64,000 nucleotides of DNA from Roseiarcus sp963822215 (GTDB taxonomy: Bacteria; Pseudomonadota; Alphaproteobacteria; Rhizobiales; Beijerinckiaceae): assembly GCA_963822215.1 (NCBI GenBank), contig CAWGGX010000010.1:496001-560000 (forward strand). The letters are read 5' to 3'. Below, one piece after another: positions 26,010 to 35,098 of this stretch. Position numbers and translations under genes: made by a program. The number at the start of each line of letters is the position of its first letter. Within the stretch, counting starts at the first letter, position 1. Under the pieces are notes generated by a model. That model was not told the origin of the DNA. It saw only the letters and a program-made list of their open reading frames with translations, and ran no database searches.

Positions 26010-27119
26010 CTACTGAGCGATTGCGGCGTACTTGCCGTCGCTCCATTTGTTGATGTCGTAGGTCGGGTCCTTCACGTCGCCCTTGGCGTCGAGCCTGACC
26101 GTTCCGAGCACGGTCTCGAACGGCTCGCCGCTCTCAAGCGCCTTGGCGACAGCTTTCGGGTCGTCGGACCCCGCCTTCTTGACGCCGTCAGCGATCGCCT
26201 GGACGACGCCATAGCTGAACAGCGTGAAACCCTCCGGATTGAACCCCTGGGCCTTGAACTGCTCAAGCGCGTGCGCCGCGGTCGCCGAGCGGCGCGGGTC
26301 TGTCGGGAACGTAAAGAGCGTGCCTTCGCCGGCGGGTCCCGAGATCTGCCAGAACTCAGAGGTTGCGATGCTGTCGCCGGTCATCAGCTGAGGCTTGTAG
26401 CCCTGGTCAGCCGCCTGACGCAGGATGAGGCCCGCCTCGGGATGGTAGCCGCCGAAATAGACAAAGTCCGCGCCGGCGTTCTTCAGCTTGGAGACGATGG
26501 CGCTGTAGTCCTTCTCGCCCGGATTGATCCCCTCGAACAAAACCTCTGTGACGCCGGCGGCGTTGAGCTTGTTTCTGACGACGGTCGCGAGGCCCATGCC
26601 GTAGGCCGACTTGTCGTGCAGCACGGCGATCTTCTTGCCCTTGAACTTCTCAGCGATCCAGGGAGCGACGAAGGCCCCCTGGGCGTCGTCGCGCGGATAG
26701 AGGCGCAGGATGGTCGGGTGGCCTTTCTCGGTCAGCACCGGATTGGACGAGGCCGGGCTCATCATCAGGATGTTGTTCTCGGCGTAGACCTCGGAGGCCG
26801 GTATCGACGAGCCCGAGCAAGCGTGGCCGTCGACGAACCTGATCTGCTGGCCAACGATGAGGTTCGCCACCGCGACGGCCTGCTTGGGATCGCAGGCGTC
26901 GTCCTGAACCACGATCTTGATGTTGCGGCCATTGACGCCGCCAGCGTCGTTGATCGCAGCGGCGGCGGCCTCCGCGCCGCGCTTCATCTGGTCGCCGATC
27001 GAGGCGACTGGACCCGTCATCGGACCGGCGACGGCGATGACGAGGTCGTCTGCGAAAGACGGCGTCGCAAGCGCCGACAGGGCGGCTCCCGCCAGCGACA
27101 AAATGACGAAATTGCGCAT
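26010..27119 (-). CDS. Branched-chain-amino-acid-type substrate-binding protein (copy B1)
   Basis: 369 residues from the ATG at 27119. Signal peptide MRNFVILSLAGAALSALA, then cleavage near SFA-DD. Same domain plan as its neighbour copy B2 155 bases downstream. Most substitutions between the two are conservative, and the ligand pocket segment GHACSGSSIPASEVYA is shared, so they probably bind similar ligands. LivJ-type proteins bind branched-chain amino acids or other small carboxylates. Confidence 0.88.
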   Translation of the reverse strand: MRNFVILSLAGAALSALATPSFADDLVIAVAGPMTGPVASIGDQMKRGAEAAAAAINDAGGVNGRNIKIVVQDDACDPKQAVAVANLIVGQQIRFVDGHACSGSSIPASEVYAENNILMMSPASSNPVLTEKGHPTILRLYPRDDAQGAFVAPWIAEKFKGKKIAVLHDKSAYGMGLATVVRNKLNAAGVTEVLFEGINPGEKDYSAIVSKLKNAGADFVYFGGYHPEAGLILRQAADQGYKPQLMTGDSIATSEFWQISGPAGEGTLFTFPTDPRRSATAAHALEQFKAQGFNPEGFTLFSYGVVQAIADGVKKAGSDDPKAVAKALESGEPFETVLGTVRLDAKGDVKDPTYDINKWSDGKYAAIAQ

Positions 27120-27238
27120 AAATGGCTTCTCCCGGGGCCGGAGGCGGACCTTATGTTCGCCGCCAAACGCGGCGGGTCGCCTCGCCGGCAAGGCGTAGCC
27201 GGAATGCGCCGCCGGGGCAACCGCGACGGGCAGCGGGA

Positions 27239-27703
27239 TCAGCCGCGCGCGCTCCACCGCAAGCGCAGCGTCGGTAACCCCGACAAGGCGCTCGCGCCCC
27301 GAGTCACCAATACGAAGCCTTCGCGTTCGTAGAAGCGGCAGGCTCGCTCGTTCGCCTCGTTGACGTCCAGTTCGACGGCGCCGCCCGCCAACCGCTTCGC
27401 CTGGTCGAGGAGCGCCCTAGCGAGCCCGGAGCCGCGTGCGTCCGGCGCCACGCAGAGTTGGTCGAGATAGCCGCTTTCCTGATCGAGCGTGACAAAACCC
27501 GCCAGCCTGCCGAACTCGTCGAGGCCGACCACGATCGCGCCGCCTTCCGCGCGATGGGCGCCGAACCGGTGGACCAGCCACGCGCGGCGCGCCTCGAAAT
27601 CGATGTCGAATCCGCTCGCCCGCCAAGCCGCCACCCACAGATCGACAAGCGCCGGGAGGTCGCGTTCGTCGAAGTCGCGCAAAGTCCAGACAGAGACGCT
27701 CAC
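27239..27703 (-). CDS. GNAT-family N-acetyltransferase
   Basis: 154 residues, single GNAT domain. The acetyl-CoA loop is LCVAPDARGSGLARALLDQAK (V-x-x-x-x-R-G-x-G-x-A) near residues 83-103, followed by the tail ANERACRFYEREGF. Its ATG overlaps the stop of the OmpA-like gene (27700-27703), so it is translationally coupled to the MotA/OmpA-like pair. The acyl acceptor is unknown. Confidence 0.83.
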   Translation of the reverse strand: MSVSVWTLRDFDERDLPALVDLWVAAWRASGFDIDFEARRAWLVHRFGAHRAEGGAIVVGLDEFGRLAGFVTLDQESGYLDQLCVAPDARGSGLARALLDQAKRLAGGAVELDVNEANERACRFYEREGFVLVTRGASALSGLPTLRLRWSARG

Positions 27704-28725
27704 CGCTCGGTCAGCTTCAGTTCGATGCGACGGTTGCGCGCCCTGGCCGCATCGTCGGTTCCAGGGTCGATCGGCTGGAACTCGCCGAAGCCGGCGGCGG
27801 CGAGCCGATCCGGCTCCACGCCCTTGGAGACGAGATATTGCGTCACGGCGACGGCGCGCGCGGCGGAAAGCTCCCAGTTCGACTTGTATTGACCGTTTCC
27901 GGTGATCGGCTGGCTGTCGGTGTGCCCGTCGACCCGCAGAATCCAGGGGATGTCCGGCGGGATCTCGCGCTCGAGGTCGAGGACGGCGGCGGCGAGCGAA
28001 TCGAGCGACTGCTTGCCCTCCAGGCTGATGTCGGCCTTGCCGACGTCGAACAGCACCGAGGATTCGAACACGAACCGGTCGCCGACAACACGGATATCCG
28101 GCCGCGAGCCGAGGATCTGCCGCAAGCGGCCGAAGAAGTCGGATCGGTAGCGGTTGAGTTCCTGCACCTTCTGGGCGAGTGCGACGTTTAGCCTCTGGCC
28201 GAGGTCGGCGATCCTCGACTGGGACTCTGTATTGGCCGCCTCAGAGGCGGAGAGCGCATCCTCGATTGCGGCGAGTTGCTTGCGCAGCGCGGCGATCTGC
28301 TGATTGAGGACGTCGACCTGAGCCAGCGCGCGGGCGGAAACCTGCCTTTCGGCATCGAGGGCGCTCCCGGCGGCTGCGGCCCGTCCGGCGGCGTCGACCG
28401 AGGCGGAGGCGTCCGCCGCCGCGTCTTTCAGGCGCTTTTGCTCGTGCTCAGCCGAGTCGAGGGTCGCCGTGAGGGTCGCGATCCGGGTCTCGTCGGCGCT
28501 TTTCTGGGTGCGCTCCAGCGCCAGCAGGTTGGTCAGTTCTTCGATCTGCCGATTGAGCCGCACTAAGGCTTCGTCCTTCCCCGTCACCTCGCGCGACAGA
28601 AAGAACTGGGCCAACATGAACACGGAAAGAAGGAAGATGATGATCAGGAGCATTGTCGACAGCGCGTCGACGAACCCTGGCCAATAGTTCACCGGCTCGT
28701 AACGGCGACCCCGCGACAGCGGCAT
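27700..28725 (-). CDS. MotB/OmpA-like inner-membrane protein with peptidoglycan-binding domain
   Basis: 341 residues. One N-terminal membrane helix (residues 18-42, FVDALSTMLLIIIFLLSVFML) carries an Asp near its start, as in MotB/TolR stators. A long coiled coil follows (residues 50-210), then a C-terminal OmpA domain (VLFDVGKADIS, then DGHTDSQPI, NWELSAARAVAV and AARARNRRIEL). Encoded 39 bases after the MotA-like gene, in the same direction. This is the layout of an ion-driven stator anchored to the cell wall, but it is not the flagellar MotB. Confidence 0.85.
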   Translation of the reverse strand: MPLSRGRRYEPVNYWPGFVDALSTMLLIIIFLLSVFMLAQFFLSREVTGKDEALVRLNRQIEELTNLLALERTQKSADETRIATLTATLDSAEHEQKRLKDAAADASASVDAAGRAAAAGSALDAERQVSARALAQVDVLNQQIAALRKQLAAIEDALSASEAANTESQSRIADLGQRLNVALAQKVQELNRYRSDFFGRLRQILGSRPDIRVVGDRFVFESSVLFDVGKADISLEGKQSLDSLAAAVLDLEREIPPDIPWILRVDGHTDSQPITGNGQYKSNWELSAARAVAVTQYLVSKGVEPDRLAAAGFGEFQPIDPGTDDAARARNRRIELKLTER

Positions 28726-28764
28726 GGCATTCCTCCGTTGCCCCCTCCCTCAATGGGCGAGGGC

Positions 28765-29706
28765 TCAGCGCGTTGTCAATTCTTCGAGCAGTCGCCGCAG
28801 CAGTTTGCCAATGTCTTCCTGCTGCTGGGCCTGGACGTCGACCCAGTTGCGGATCTGCTGCTGCTCGGTGCGCATATGGCCAACGAGCGCCTGGATGCCC
28901 TCGGCGAGCGTGGCGATCGCCGCGGCGTTCTTCTGGTGGTCGATTGGCGCCTGGGCTACCGCCACGGGCTGAGAGATGGCGTCCGGCTCGATTGCTTGCG
29001 TCCGCACATGGCTCGCCAGAAACTCCTCGAATTCCGCATAGAAGCGGTTCTGCGCTTGTCCCGCCTGCAGGTCGAGAAAGCCGAGGATGAGCGAACTCGC
29101 GAGGCCGAAGAGCGACGAGGTGAACGAAACGCTCATGCCCGCGATCGGCGCGGAGAGGCCCGCCTTGAGGTCCTCGAACATCGACGCCGTGTCCGAGCCC
29201 GTCTTCATGCTTTCGATCACGCCGCTGATGGAATGGACCGTCTCCAACAGACCCCAGAACGTGCCAAGCAAACCGAGGAACACCAGGAGTCCAATCAGAT
29301 AGCGGCTGAGTTCGCGTCCTTCGTCCAGCCGGGTCGCGATCGAATCGAGGATCGCGCGCGTGGTCAACGTAGAGAGGCCGCTCGCGCCCGCACCCGCATT
29401 GAGCATCGCGGCCATCGGAGCGAGCAGCAGCGGCTGCCTCACGTTGCGCCCCTCGTAGGCGCCGGTCAGGGAGTTGACCCAACGGATCTCGCGAAAGAGC
29501 CGGAAGACCTGGCGAAACGTGAACAGCGAGCCAATGCCCAGCGCCCCGAGGATCAGCCCGTTCAGGCCCGGGTTCGCGGAGAAGGCCAGTTGGAGCTGCT
29601 TAAAGAGAATCAGAACGACGAACCCGACAAGCGCCAGGAACGCCGCCATCCCGACCAGGAAGATTCGGGGCGAGGTAAGGAGACGGATGTCCGGTTCGTT
29701 CGCCAT
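28765..29706 (-). CDS. MotA/TolQ/ExbB-type proton-channel protein
   Basis: 313 residues with membrane helices near residues 14-36, 45-62, 140-165 and 185-205. The conserved region ALLGTFWGLLETVHS-like (LGLLGTFWGLLETV near residues 143-156) and the downstream GLSAPIAGMSVSFTSSLFGLASSL block are hallmarks of the MotA/TolQ/ExbB channel fold. Forms an operon with the OmpA-like partner and a GNAT enzyme. No flagellar, Tol or TonB genes surround it. It is a common stand-alone pair in Rhizobiales whose task I cannot state. Confidence 0.85.
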   Translation of the reverse strand: MANEPDIRLLTSPRIFLVGMAAFLALVGFVVLILFKQLQLAFSANPGLNGLILGALGIGSLFTFRQVFRLFREIRWVNSLTGAYEGRNVRQPLLLAPMAAMLNAGAGASGLSTLTTRAILDSIATRLDEGRELSRYLIGLLVFLGLLGTFWGLLETVHSISGVIESMKTGSDTASMFEDLKAGLSAPIAGMSVSFTSSLFGLASSLILGFLDLQAGQAQNRFYAEFEEFLASHVRTQAIEPDAISQPVAVAQAPIDHQKNAAAIATLAEGIQALVGHMRTEQQQIRNWVDVQAQQQEDIGKLLRRLLEELTTR

Positions 29707-29968
29707 GGCTCGGGGTCAGGTTCCGGCACGCCGATAGCCCCTGATGAGGATCATGGCAAGTCGCGCGGCTGATCGGGAGAAAAGGCACAGGTGAGTCGAC
29801 CGTTTTTTAGCGCGCGCAACATGAGAATCAGACGAGCGTCCCGAGAAGCGGATCTCGCGCGAAGGCGACGCCGGTCGACCCCACGGGGCTCCATTAGTCC
29901 CCGGACCAATTGCGGCGGCTGTGAAATCGAACTAAGGCTCGCGCCGCACCCGCAATCGGAGGCCGATC

Positions 29969-31012
29969 ATGAAATCTCCCCGCAAGATTTTCGAGCCGCT
30001 GGCGATCGGCGCCCCGCGTCCCTTCAGGGAGCTGCCGTCGAAACTGGAGCGGATGATCCATTTCGTTCCTCCGCACATCGAGAAGGTGCGGTCGAAAGCC
30101 GGCGAGCTTGCTGGACAGGTGGATGTCGTCCTCGGCAATCTCGAGGACGCCATCCCGATCGAGTTCAAGACCGCCGCGCGCGACGGCTTTATCGCCATGG
30201 CAAAGGCCAACGACTTCGGCTCGACCGGTTTGTGGGCGCGGGTCAACGCGCTGAACTCGCCCTGGTTCCTCGACGACATGACAAAGCTCGTCGGCGAGAT
30301 TGGCGACAGGCTCGACGTCGTGATGATCCCCAAAGTCGAGGGCGACTGGGACATCCATTTCGTCGACCAGTATCTGGCGCTGCTCGAGGCGCGGCACGGC
30401 CTGAAGAAGCCGATCCTCGTCCATGCGATCCTGGAAACGGCGCAGGGCGTCAACAATGTCGAAACGATCGCCGCCGCCTCGCCGCGCATGCACGGCATGA
30501 GCCTTGGGCCGGCCGACCTCGCGGCCTCCCGCGCCATGAAGACGACCCGGGTCGGCGGCGGACATCCCGGCTACAAGGTGCTCGCCGACATCGCCGAGCC
30601 GGGCGCAACGCGCGGTTCCTTCCAGCAGGATCCCTGGCACTACACGATCGCCCGCATGGTCGATGCCTGTGCGGCGTACGGGATCAAGGCGTTCTACGGA
30701 CCGTTCGGCGACTTTTCCGACCCGGACGCCTGCGAGGCCCAGTTCCGCAACGCTTTCCTGCTCGGCTGCGCGGGCGCCTGGACGCTTCATCCCAGCCAGA
30801 TCGCCATCGCCAAGCGGGTTTTCTCGCCCGACCCGAGCGAGGTCGCCTTCGCAAGCAAGATCCTCGACGCTATGCCCGACGGCTCGGGCGCGGTCATGAT
30901 CGACGGCAAGATGCAGGACGACGCGACCTGGAAGCAGGCGCGCGTGATCGTCGAACTCGCCAGGCAGGTGGCGGCGAAAGACCCGGAATACGCCGCGCTT
31001 TACAAATTCTGA
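29969..31012 (+). CDS. HpcH/HpaI aldolase-family CoA-ester lyase, probably malyl-CoA lyase-like
   Basis: 347 residues with a CitE/malyl-CoA-lyase TIM barrel: VVLGNLEDAIP (catalytic-type acid), VMIPKVEGDWD, HAILETAQGVNNVETIAAAS (metal-binding Glu), and a C-terminal LHPSQIAIAKRVFSP segment. This family cleaves malyl-CoA, methylmalyl-CoA or citramalyl-CoA to an acyl-CoA plus glyoxylate or pyruvate. The full-length match to malyl-CoA lyases is good, but no serine-cycle or ethylmalonyl-CoA genes are adjacent, so the exact substrate is open. Confidence 0.8.
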   Translation: MKSPRKIFEPLAIGAPRPFRELPSKLERMIHFVPPHIEKVRSKAGELAGQVDVVLGNLEDAIPIEFKTAARDGFIAMAKANDFGSTGLWARVNALNSPWFLDDMTKLVGEIGDRLDVVMIPKVEGDWDIHFVDQYLALLEARHGLKKPILVHAILETAQGVNNVETIAAASPRMHGMSLGPADLAASRAMKTTRVGGGHPGYKVLADIAEPGATRGSFQQDPWHYTIARMVDACAAYGIKAFYGPFGDFSDPDACEAQFRNAFLLGCAGAWTLHPSQIAIAKRVFSPDPSEVAFASKILDAMPDGSGAVMIDGKMQDDATWKQARVIVELARQVAAKDPEYAALYKF

Positions 31013-31074
31013 GCTGCGCGCCGTCGCGGGACCATCGAATTGACGTCGTTGCTCGCAGAGTCTAAGCCGTTCCC

Positions 31075-31407
31075 ATGACGCCGCGCATCGCAAAATTCGG
31101 CATCGGACAAGTGGTCAAGCACCGGATTTATCCGTTCCGGGGCGTAATCTTCGACGTCGACCCGGTGTTCAGCAATACAGAGGAATGGTGGCGCTCGATC
31201 CCGGCCGAAATCCGCCCGGCCAAGGATCAGCCGTTCTACCACCTCTACGCCGAGAACGCCGACAGCCAGTACATCGCCTATGTGTCGGAGCAGAACCTCC
31301 TGATCGACAACTCGAGCGAGCCGGTACGCCACCCACAGGTCAGCGAGACGTTCGAGCGCACCGCTGACGGACGCTATCGGTTCCGCTTGGGCTCGATGGC
31401 GAGCTGA
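31075..31407 (+). CDS. hspQ: Heat-shock protein HspQ
   Basis: 110 residues, the full length of the YccV/HspQ family: KFGIGQVVKHRIYPFRGVIFDVDPVF at residues 7-32, then PFYHLYAENADSQYIAYVSEQNL. HspQ acts as a specificity factor for Lon and was also described as binding hemimethylated DNA. It lies 62 bases after the CoA-lyase gene and is probably transcribed separately under heat-shock control, although I cannot point to a sigma-32 promoter. Confidence 0.9.
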   Translation: MTPRIAKFGIGQVVKHRIYPFRGVIFDVDPVFSNTEEWWRSIPAEIRPAKDQPFYHLYAENADSQYIAYVSEQNLLIDNSSEPVRHPQVSETFERTADGRYRFRLGSMAS

Positions 31408-31530
31408 CGCGCGCCGTAACCGGGTCGAAGAGACCGTCGACACCAAGCGGCAGGCGGCAGGAAAGCGCCTGCAAGAGTTGGTTGCGCCTCCGCCTCTCGC
31501 TTGGACGCGACAGACGGAGGCGGCAAGCGC

Positions 31531-32322
31531 TTATTGCTTCGGCGCCGCAGGCACGGCCGGGGCTGCGGCGGGCGCCGCCGGCGCGGCGGCGCCGCTCTGT
31601 TGCTGCTGCTCGAGCAGCTTGCGCTGTTCCTCGGCCTTCTTCTGCAACTGCTGCTGCAGCGCCTGGCGCTGCTCTTCGAGAACTTTGGGATCGGTCGGCT
31701 TGCCGTCGAACGTTGGCCCAAAATCCTTCAATGGAATGTTGAAGGTCAGCTCGCGGCCCGACGGATCGCCGCCAGGAACGCGCAGGACGATCGCAAGGTT
31801 CTGGCCTTTCTTCAAGTCGGCGAGCGCGCTCGCGCCGATCTCGATCTCAGCTGTGCAGGCGTTCTGGAAGCACATATCGTACTTGCCGTCGATCGGTTCG
31901 GCCTTGTCGACGATGATGCGGAAGCCGGGCTTGATCAGCATGCCAATCGGCAGCATCATGAAGCGCAGCTTCTTCTTATCCTGGCCCTGGAGCTCGAAGA
32001 CCTGCATGCTGACCATCGGCGGCTGGTCGGCCGACGGCGCGAAATCGCGCATGGTCTGACAGGCGTCGCGGCCCGTCGTCTGCTCCTTGCCGCACAGTTT
32101 GACCCACTGCGGCTCCGGCGAAACGAGGTCGATCTTGGAGGGGATTTGTTGCTGCTGCGGCGCTCCGGGCGCGGGCTGAGCCGCTCCAGCCGGAGCGGCA
32201 GGAGCAGCAGGAGCGGCCGGCTTCGCCGCAGGGGTCTGCGCCTGCGCCAGCGCCGCCCCGGCGCCGAGCGCCAAGCTCATTGCGAGCGCCGCGGCGCCCA
32301 AGCGCGTGATCGGGAAATTCAT
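31531..32322 (-). CDS. IalB (invasion-associated locus B) family periplasmic protein
   Basis: 263 residues from the ATG at 32322, preceded by AAAGGA. Signal peptide residues 1-26, then a low-complexity Pro/Ala/Gln linker. The IalB domain follows with its cysteine pairs (LCGKEQ...DACQTM and MCFQNACTAEI) and the MLPIGMLIKPGFRI segment. The C-terminus is a charged coiled coil rich in Gln/Lys and another Ala/Pro tail. IalB proteins are common in Rhizobiales periplasm; the molecular role is not established for most. Confidence 0.85.
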   Translation of the reverse strand: MNFPITRLGAAALAMSLALGAGAALAQAQTPAAKPAAPAAPAAPAGAAQPAPGAPQQQQIPSKIDLVSPEPQWVKLCGKEQTTGRDACQTMRDFAPSADQPPMVSMQVFELQGQDKKKLRFMMLPIGMLIKPGFRIIVDKAEPIDGKYDMCFQNACTAEIEIGASALADLKKGQNLAIVLRVPGGDPSGRELTFNIPLKDFGPTFDGKPTDPKVLEEQRQALQQQLQKKAEEQRKLLEQQQQSGAAAPAAPAAAPAVPAAPKQ

Positions 32323-32593
32323 CAATCGTCCTTTCAAGCCCTGAATCATTGAACTCGGTGCGCTCGCCCCGCGCCGGGTCGTTCGGCGGAGGCCTTCCAC
32401 CAGCGATCTGGCGACAACGTGACCCGGCGGCGCCACGGCAGGGCGTCTTTCCGGCGCGCTCTCTTTCCATATCCAACGCGACAATCCAATAACAATTTCG
32501 CGGCTGCGCGATCGAGCGTCCCGACAACCGCCCCTCGTCAAATACGACGCCGAGACCCGGAATCGGCGCAATTTCCGGTGCTAAGCTTCAGTC

Positions 32594-34390
32594 ATGTTCG
32601 CCCATGCGATTCGCTGTGTTCTCCTTGCTTTCCTGGCGCTCGCCGCGCCCGCGCGCGCGGGCGCGGCGCCCGTCTCGGCCATCGCCATGCACGGCCAGCC
32701 GGCCTTGCCGCCAGGCTTCGCGCACTTTCCTTACGTTAATCCGGATGCGCCGAAAGGCGGCCGGCTGAACCTCGCCTTCCTCGGCGCCTTTGACAGTGTA
32801 AATCCATACAACGTCAAGGCGCTGTCGACGGCGCAGGGACTGATCGGCAATGTCTACCAGCCGCTGATGATCCGCTCGCAGGATGAGCCCTTCACCCTCT
32901 ATGGATTGATCGCGGAGAGCCTGGAGACGGATCCTGCCCGCGACCTGATCGTCTTTCATCTCAATCCGGCGGCCCGGTTCTCCGACGGGACGCCGATCAC
33001 CTCGGCCGATGTGCTGTTCACCTTCAACCTGCTCAAGGAGAAGGGAAGACCGCAGACCAGGGCCGCCTACAAGCTGGTGAAGAGCGCCAACGCACCGGAT
33101 TCGCATACGGTACGGTTCGACCTTGCCGGCGCCAACGACCGCGAGCTGCCGTTGACCCTGGGCATCATGCCGGTTCTGTCCAGCGCTCACACTGACGCGG
33201 AGCATTTCGAGGACCAGACGCTGCAGATCCCGGTGACGTCGGGCCCCTATCGGATCGCGGAGGTCGTTCCAGGCCAGCGGCTCATCTTGAAGCGCAATCC
33301 CGACTACTGGGCGCGCGATCTGTCGGTTTCAAAGGGCTTGTACAATTTTGACGAGATCCGCATCGATTACTTCCGCGACGCGACTGCGATGTTCGAGGCT
33401 TTCAAGGCGGGCGTGATCGACTATCGGGTCGAGGACGACGTGACCCGCTGGCGTTCCGAATATGAGTTTCCCGCCGCCAAGGAGGGGCGGGTCATTACAG
33501 CTTCGATTCCCAATGGTCTTCCGAAGGGGGTGTCGGGCTTCGCCTTCAACACCCGCCGCCCGATGTTCTCCGATCCAGGCGTGCGCGAGGCGTTGGCCTC
33601 GATGTTCGATTTTGAATGGATCAACGCCAATCTTTACGCCGACACCTATCGACGCTCGGAAGGCTTCTTCGACGACAGCGACTTGTCTTCGATCGGCCGC
33701 CCGGCATCCGAGCGCGAGAAGGCGTTGCTCGCCCGGTTTCCCGGCGCCGTGCGGGGTGATGTGATGGAGGGGACATGGCGCGCGCCCGTCTCCGACGGCT
33801 CTGGACGCGACCGGACGATCGCCCGCCGCGCCATCGATGAGCTCGAGCGCGCGGGCTACAGTCTGAAGGACGGCCGTATCGTCGATCGCGATGGGACGCC
33901 GTTCGCCTTCGAGATCACGGTGAAGACCCGGGAAGAGGAGCGGCTAGCGCTCGCCTACGCGCGCAATCTGGCCCGGATCGGCGTCATCGCCGACGTCCGC
34001 CTGGTCGATGAAGTGCAGTTCCAGCGGCGGCGGACGCGGTTCGATTTCGACATGATGCCCGGAACCTGGACCGCCTCGCCGTCCCCGGGAAACGAGCAGC
34101 GCGGACGATGGAGCTCAGCGGCGGCAAAGGCCGACGGAGCTTACAACATCGCAGGCGCTGCATCGCCGGCGATCGACGCGATGATCGCTGCGATCCAGGC
34201 GGCGGACAGCGCTGAGGATTTTGTCGCCGCGGTGCGGGCGCTCGACCGGCTGCTGATCTCCGGCTTCTACATTGTCCCGTTCTATTATGCGCCCGACGTA
34301 TGGATCGCCTATTCGGCCAAGCTCGGCCGGCCGGAGACAACGCCGCTGTTCGGCGTCGACCTCGCCGCCTGGTGGCGGCGCGAACCCTAG
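32594..34390 (+). CDS. ABC transporter substrate-binding protein, family 5 (YejA-like)
   Basis: 598 residues. Signal peptide residues 1-25. The family-5 opening is HFPYVNPDAPKGGRLNLAFLGAFDSVNPY and the cluster continues with GLIAESLETDP, DGTPITSADVLFTF and YRSEGFFDDSDLSS, the last being typical of YejA proteins, which carry oligopeptides and microcin C-like compounds. It usually precedes yejB, yejE and yejF, but no permease or ATPase genes follow here. Confidence 0.87.
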   Translation: MFAHAIRCVLLAFLALAAPARAGAAPVSAIAMHGQPALPPGFAHFPYVNPDAPKGGRLNLAFLGAFDSVNPYNVKALSTAQGLIGNVYQPLMIRSQDEPFTLYGLIAESLETDPARDLIVFHLNPAARFSDGTPITSADVLFTFNLLKEKGRPQTRAAYKLVKSANAPDSHTVRFDLAGANDRELPLTLGIMPVLSSAHTDAEHFEDQTLQIPVTSGPYRIAEVVPGQRLILKRNPDYWARDLSVSKGLYNFDEIRIDYFRDATAMFEAFKAGVIDYRVEDDVTRWRSEYEFPAAKEGRVITASIPNGLPKGVSGFAFNTRRPMFSDPGVREALASMFDFEWINANLYADTYRRSEGFFDDSDLSSIGRPASEREKALLARFPGAVRGDVMEGTWRAPVSDGSGRDRTIARRAIDELERAGYSLKDGRIVDRDGTPFAFEITVKTREEERLALAYARNLARIGVIADVRLVDEVQFQRRRTRFDFDMMPGTWTASPSPGNEQRGRWSSAAAKADGAYNIAGAASPAIDAMIAAIQAADSAEDFVAAVRALDRLLISGFYIVPFYYAPDVWIAYSAKLGRPETTPLFGVDLAAWWRREP

Positions 34391-35058
34391 GGCCGTTTGG
34401 CCCTGCGCGAGATCAGACGCGACAAACTCCGGGCGCTCCGCCGTGGCCGGTCACCCGCGATTTCCATTTCCTTCAATTCTCTTCCGAAGGCTTCAATTTC
34501 CTTCCAAACGAGCTTCCAAAAGCTTCCATTCCTTTCCAAAAGTTGCAAAAAATTTCCGCGAATCGGGACTTATCAAGGGGTTACGGGCGAATGCAGGGCG
34601 GAAAAAACTTCCGGACCCACCCGATCGCCGGCGACGGCCCAAAAGGCCGCGACCTCGCACGAACGCCGCCACGTCCGCCGCCCCGCCTCGTCCATCCGTC
34701 CTCGCCTCCCGGCGCCAAGCGCCCTGTTCGTCTGATGAAGACAAGCATACCACAAAACCTATATTTACCGAAGAATTCGTCGTCACATCTACCGGTGACA
34801 GCCGGAGAGGATAATTTGGTCAGTGTGTTACGTACCAGATTGAAGAGATTGGCGACTCCCGAGTGGGCGGCCGGGGCTCGATCCCATGCTGTGCCCCGCT
34901 CCGGGGTTCGCCGACAACGACGAACGGGACGCGCCTTGTAGGGCGCTGTCGGTGACCGCGCTATCGGGCGACGGCCTGGGAGTTACAGAGATTGCACGGA
35001 GACGGCGCGGGCGCGACGGAGCGGGGATATGGGGCCTTACGCTCGCGCTTTGACTGTG
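34391..35058. other. Intergenic region with pyrimidine-rich degenerate repeats
   Basis: No recognisable gene. From about 34460 to 34560 the DNA repeats CTTCCAA/TTTCCTTC-like blocks, and around 34735-34820 it becomes AT-rich. I find no hairpin-plus-T-tract terminator for the binding-protein gene and no tRNA-like fold that stands up. Confidence 0.5.
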
Positions 35059-35089
35059 ACAGATAGCTCTGCAACACGGAGATATCTGT
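35059..35089. promoter_or_regulatory. Inverted repeat upstream of the hydrolase gene
   Basis: ACAGATA (35059-35065) and TATCTGT (35083-35089) form a perfect 7-base dyad with a 17-base spacer, ending ten bases before the ATG at 35099. It could be an operator or a leader hairpin sequestering the ribosome-binding site. Confidence 0.35.
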
Positions 35090-35098
35090 GAGTTTGCC

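Noticed and set aside
27700..29706. Possible Zorya anti-phage system (ZorA/ZorB-like MotA and OmpA pair)
   Set aside because: The pair has the general proton-channel and OmpA layout, but no ZorC, ZorD or ZorE gene lies beside it, its only coupled gene is an acetyltransferase, and it is in a chromosomal rather than a mobile context.
34840..34930. tRNA-like stretch with GGCTCGATCCC and GGGGTTCG
   Set aside because: No acceptor, D or anticodon stems could be folded around it; the T-loop consensus is not met.
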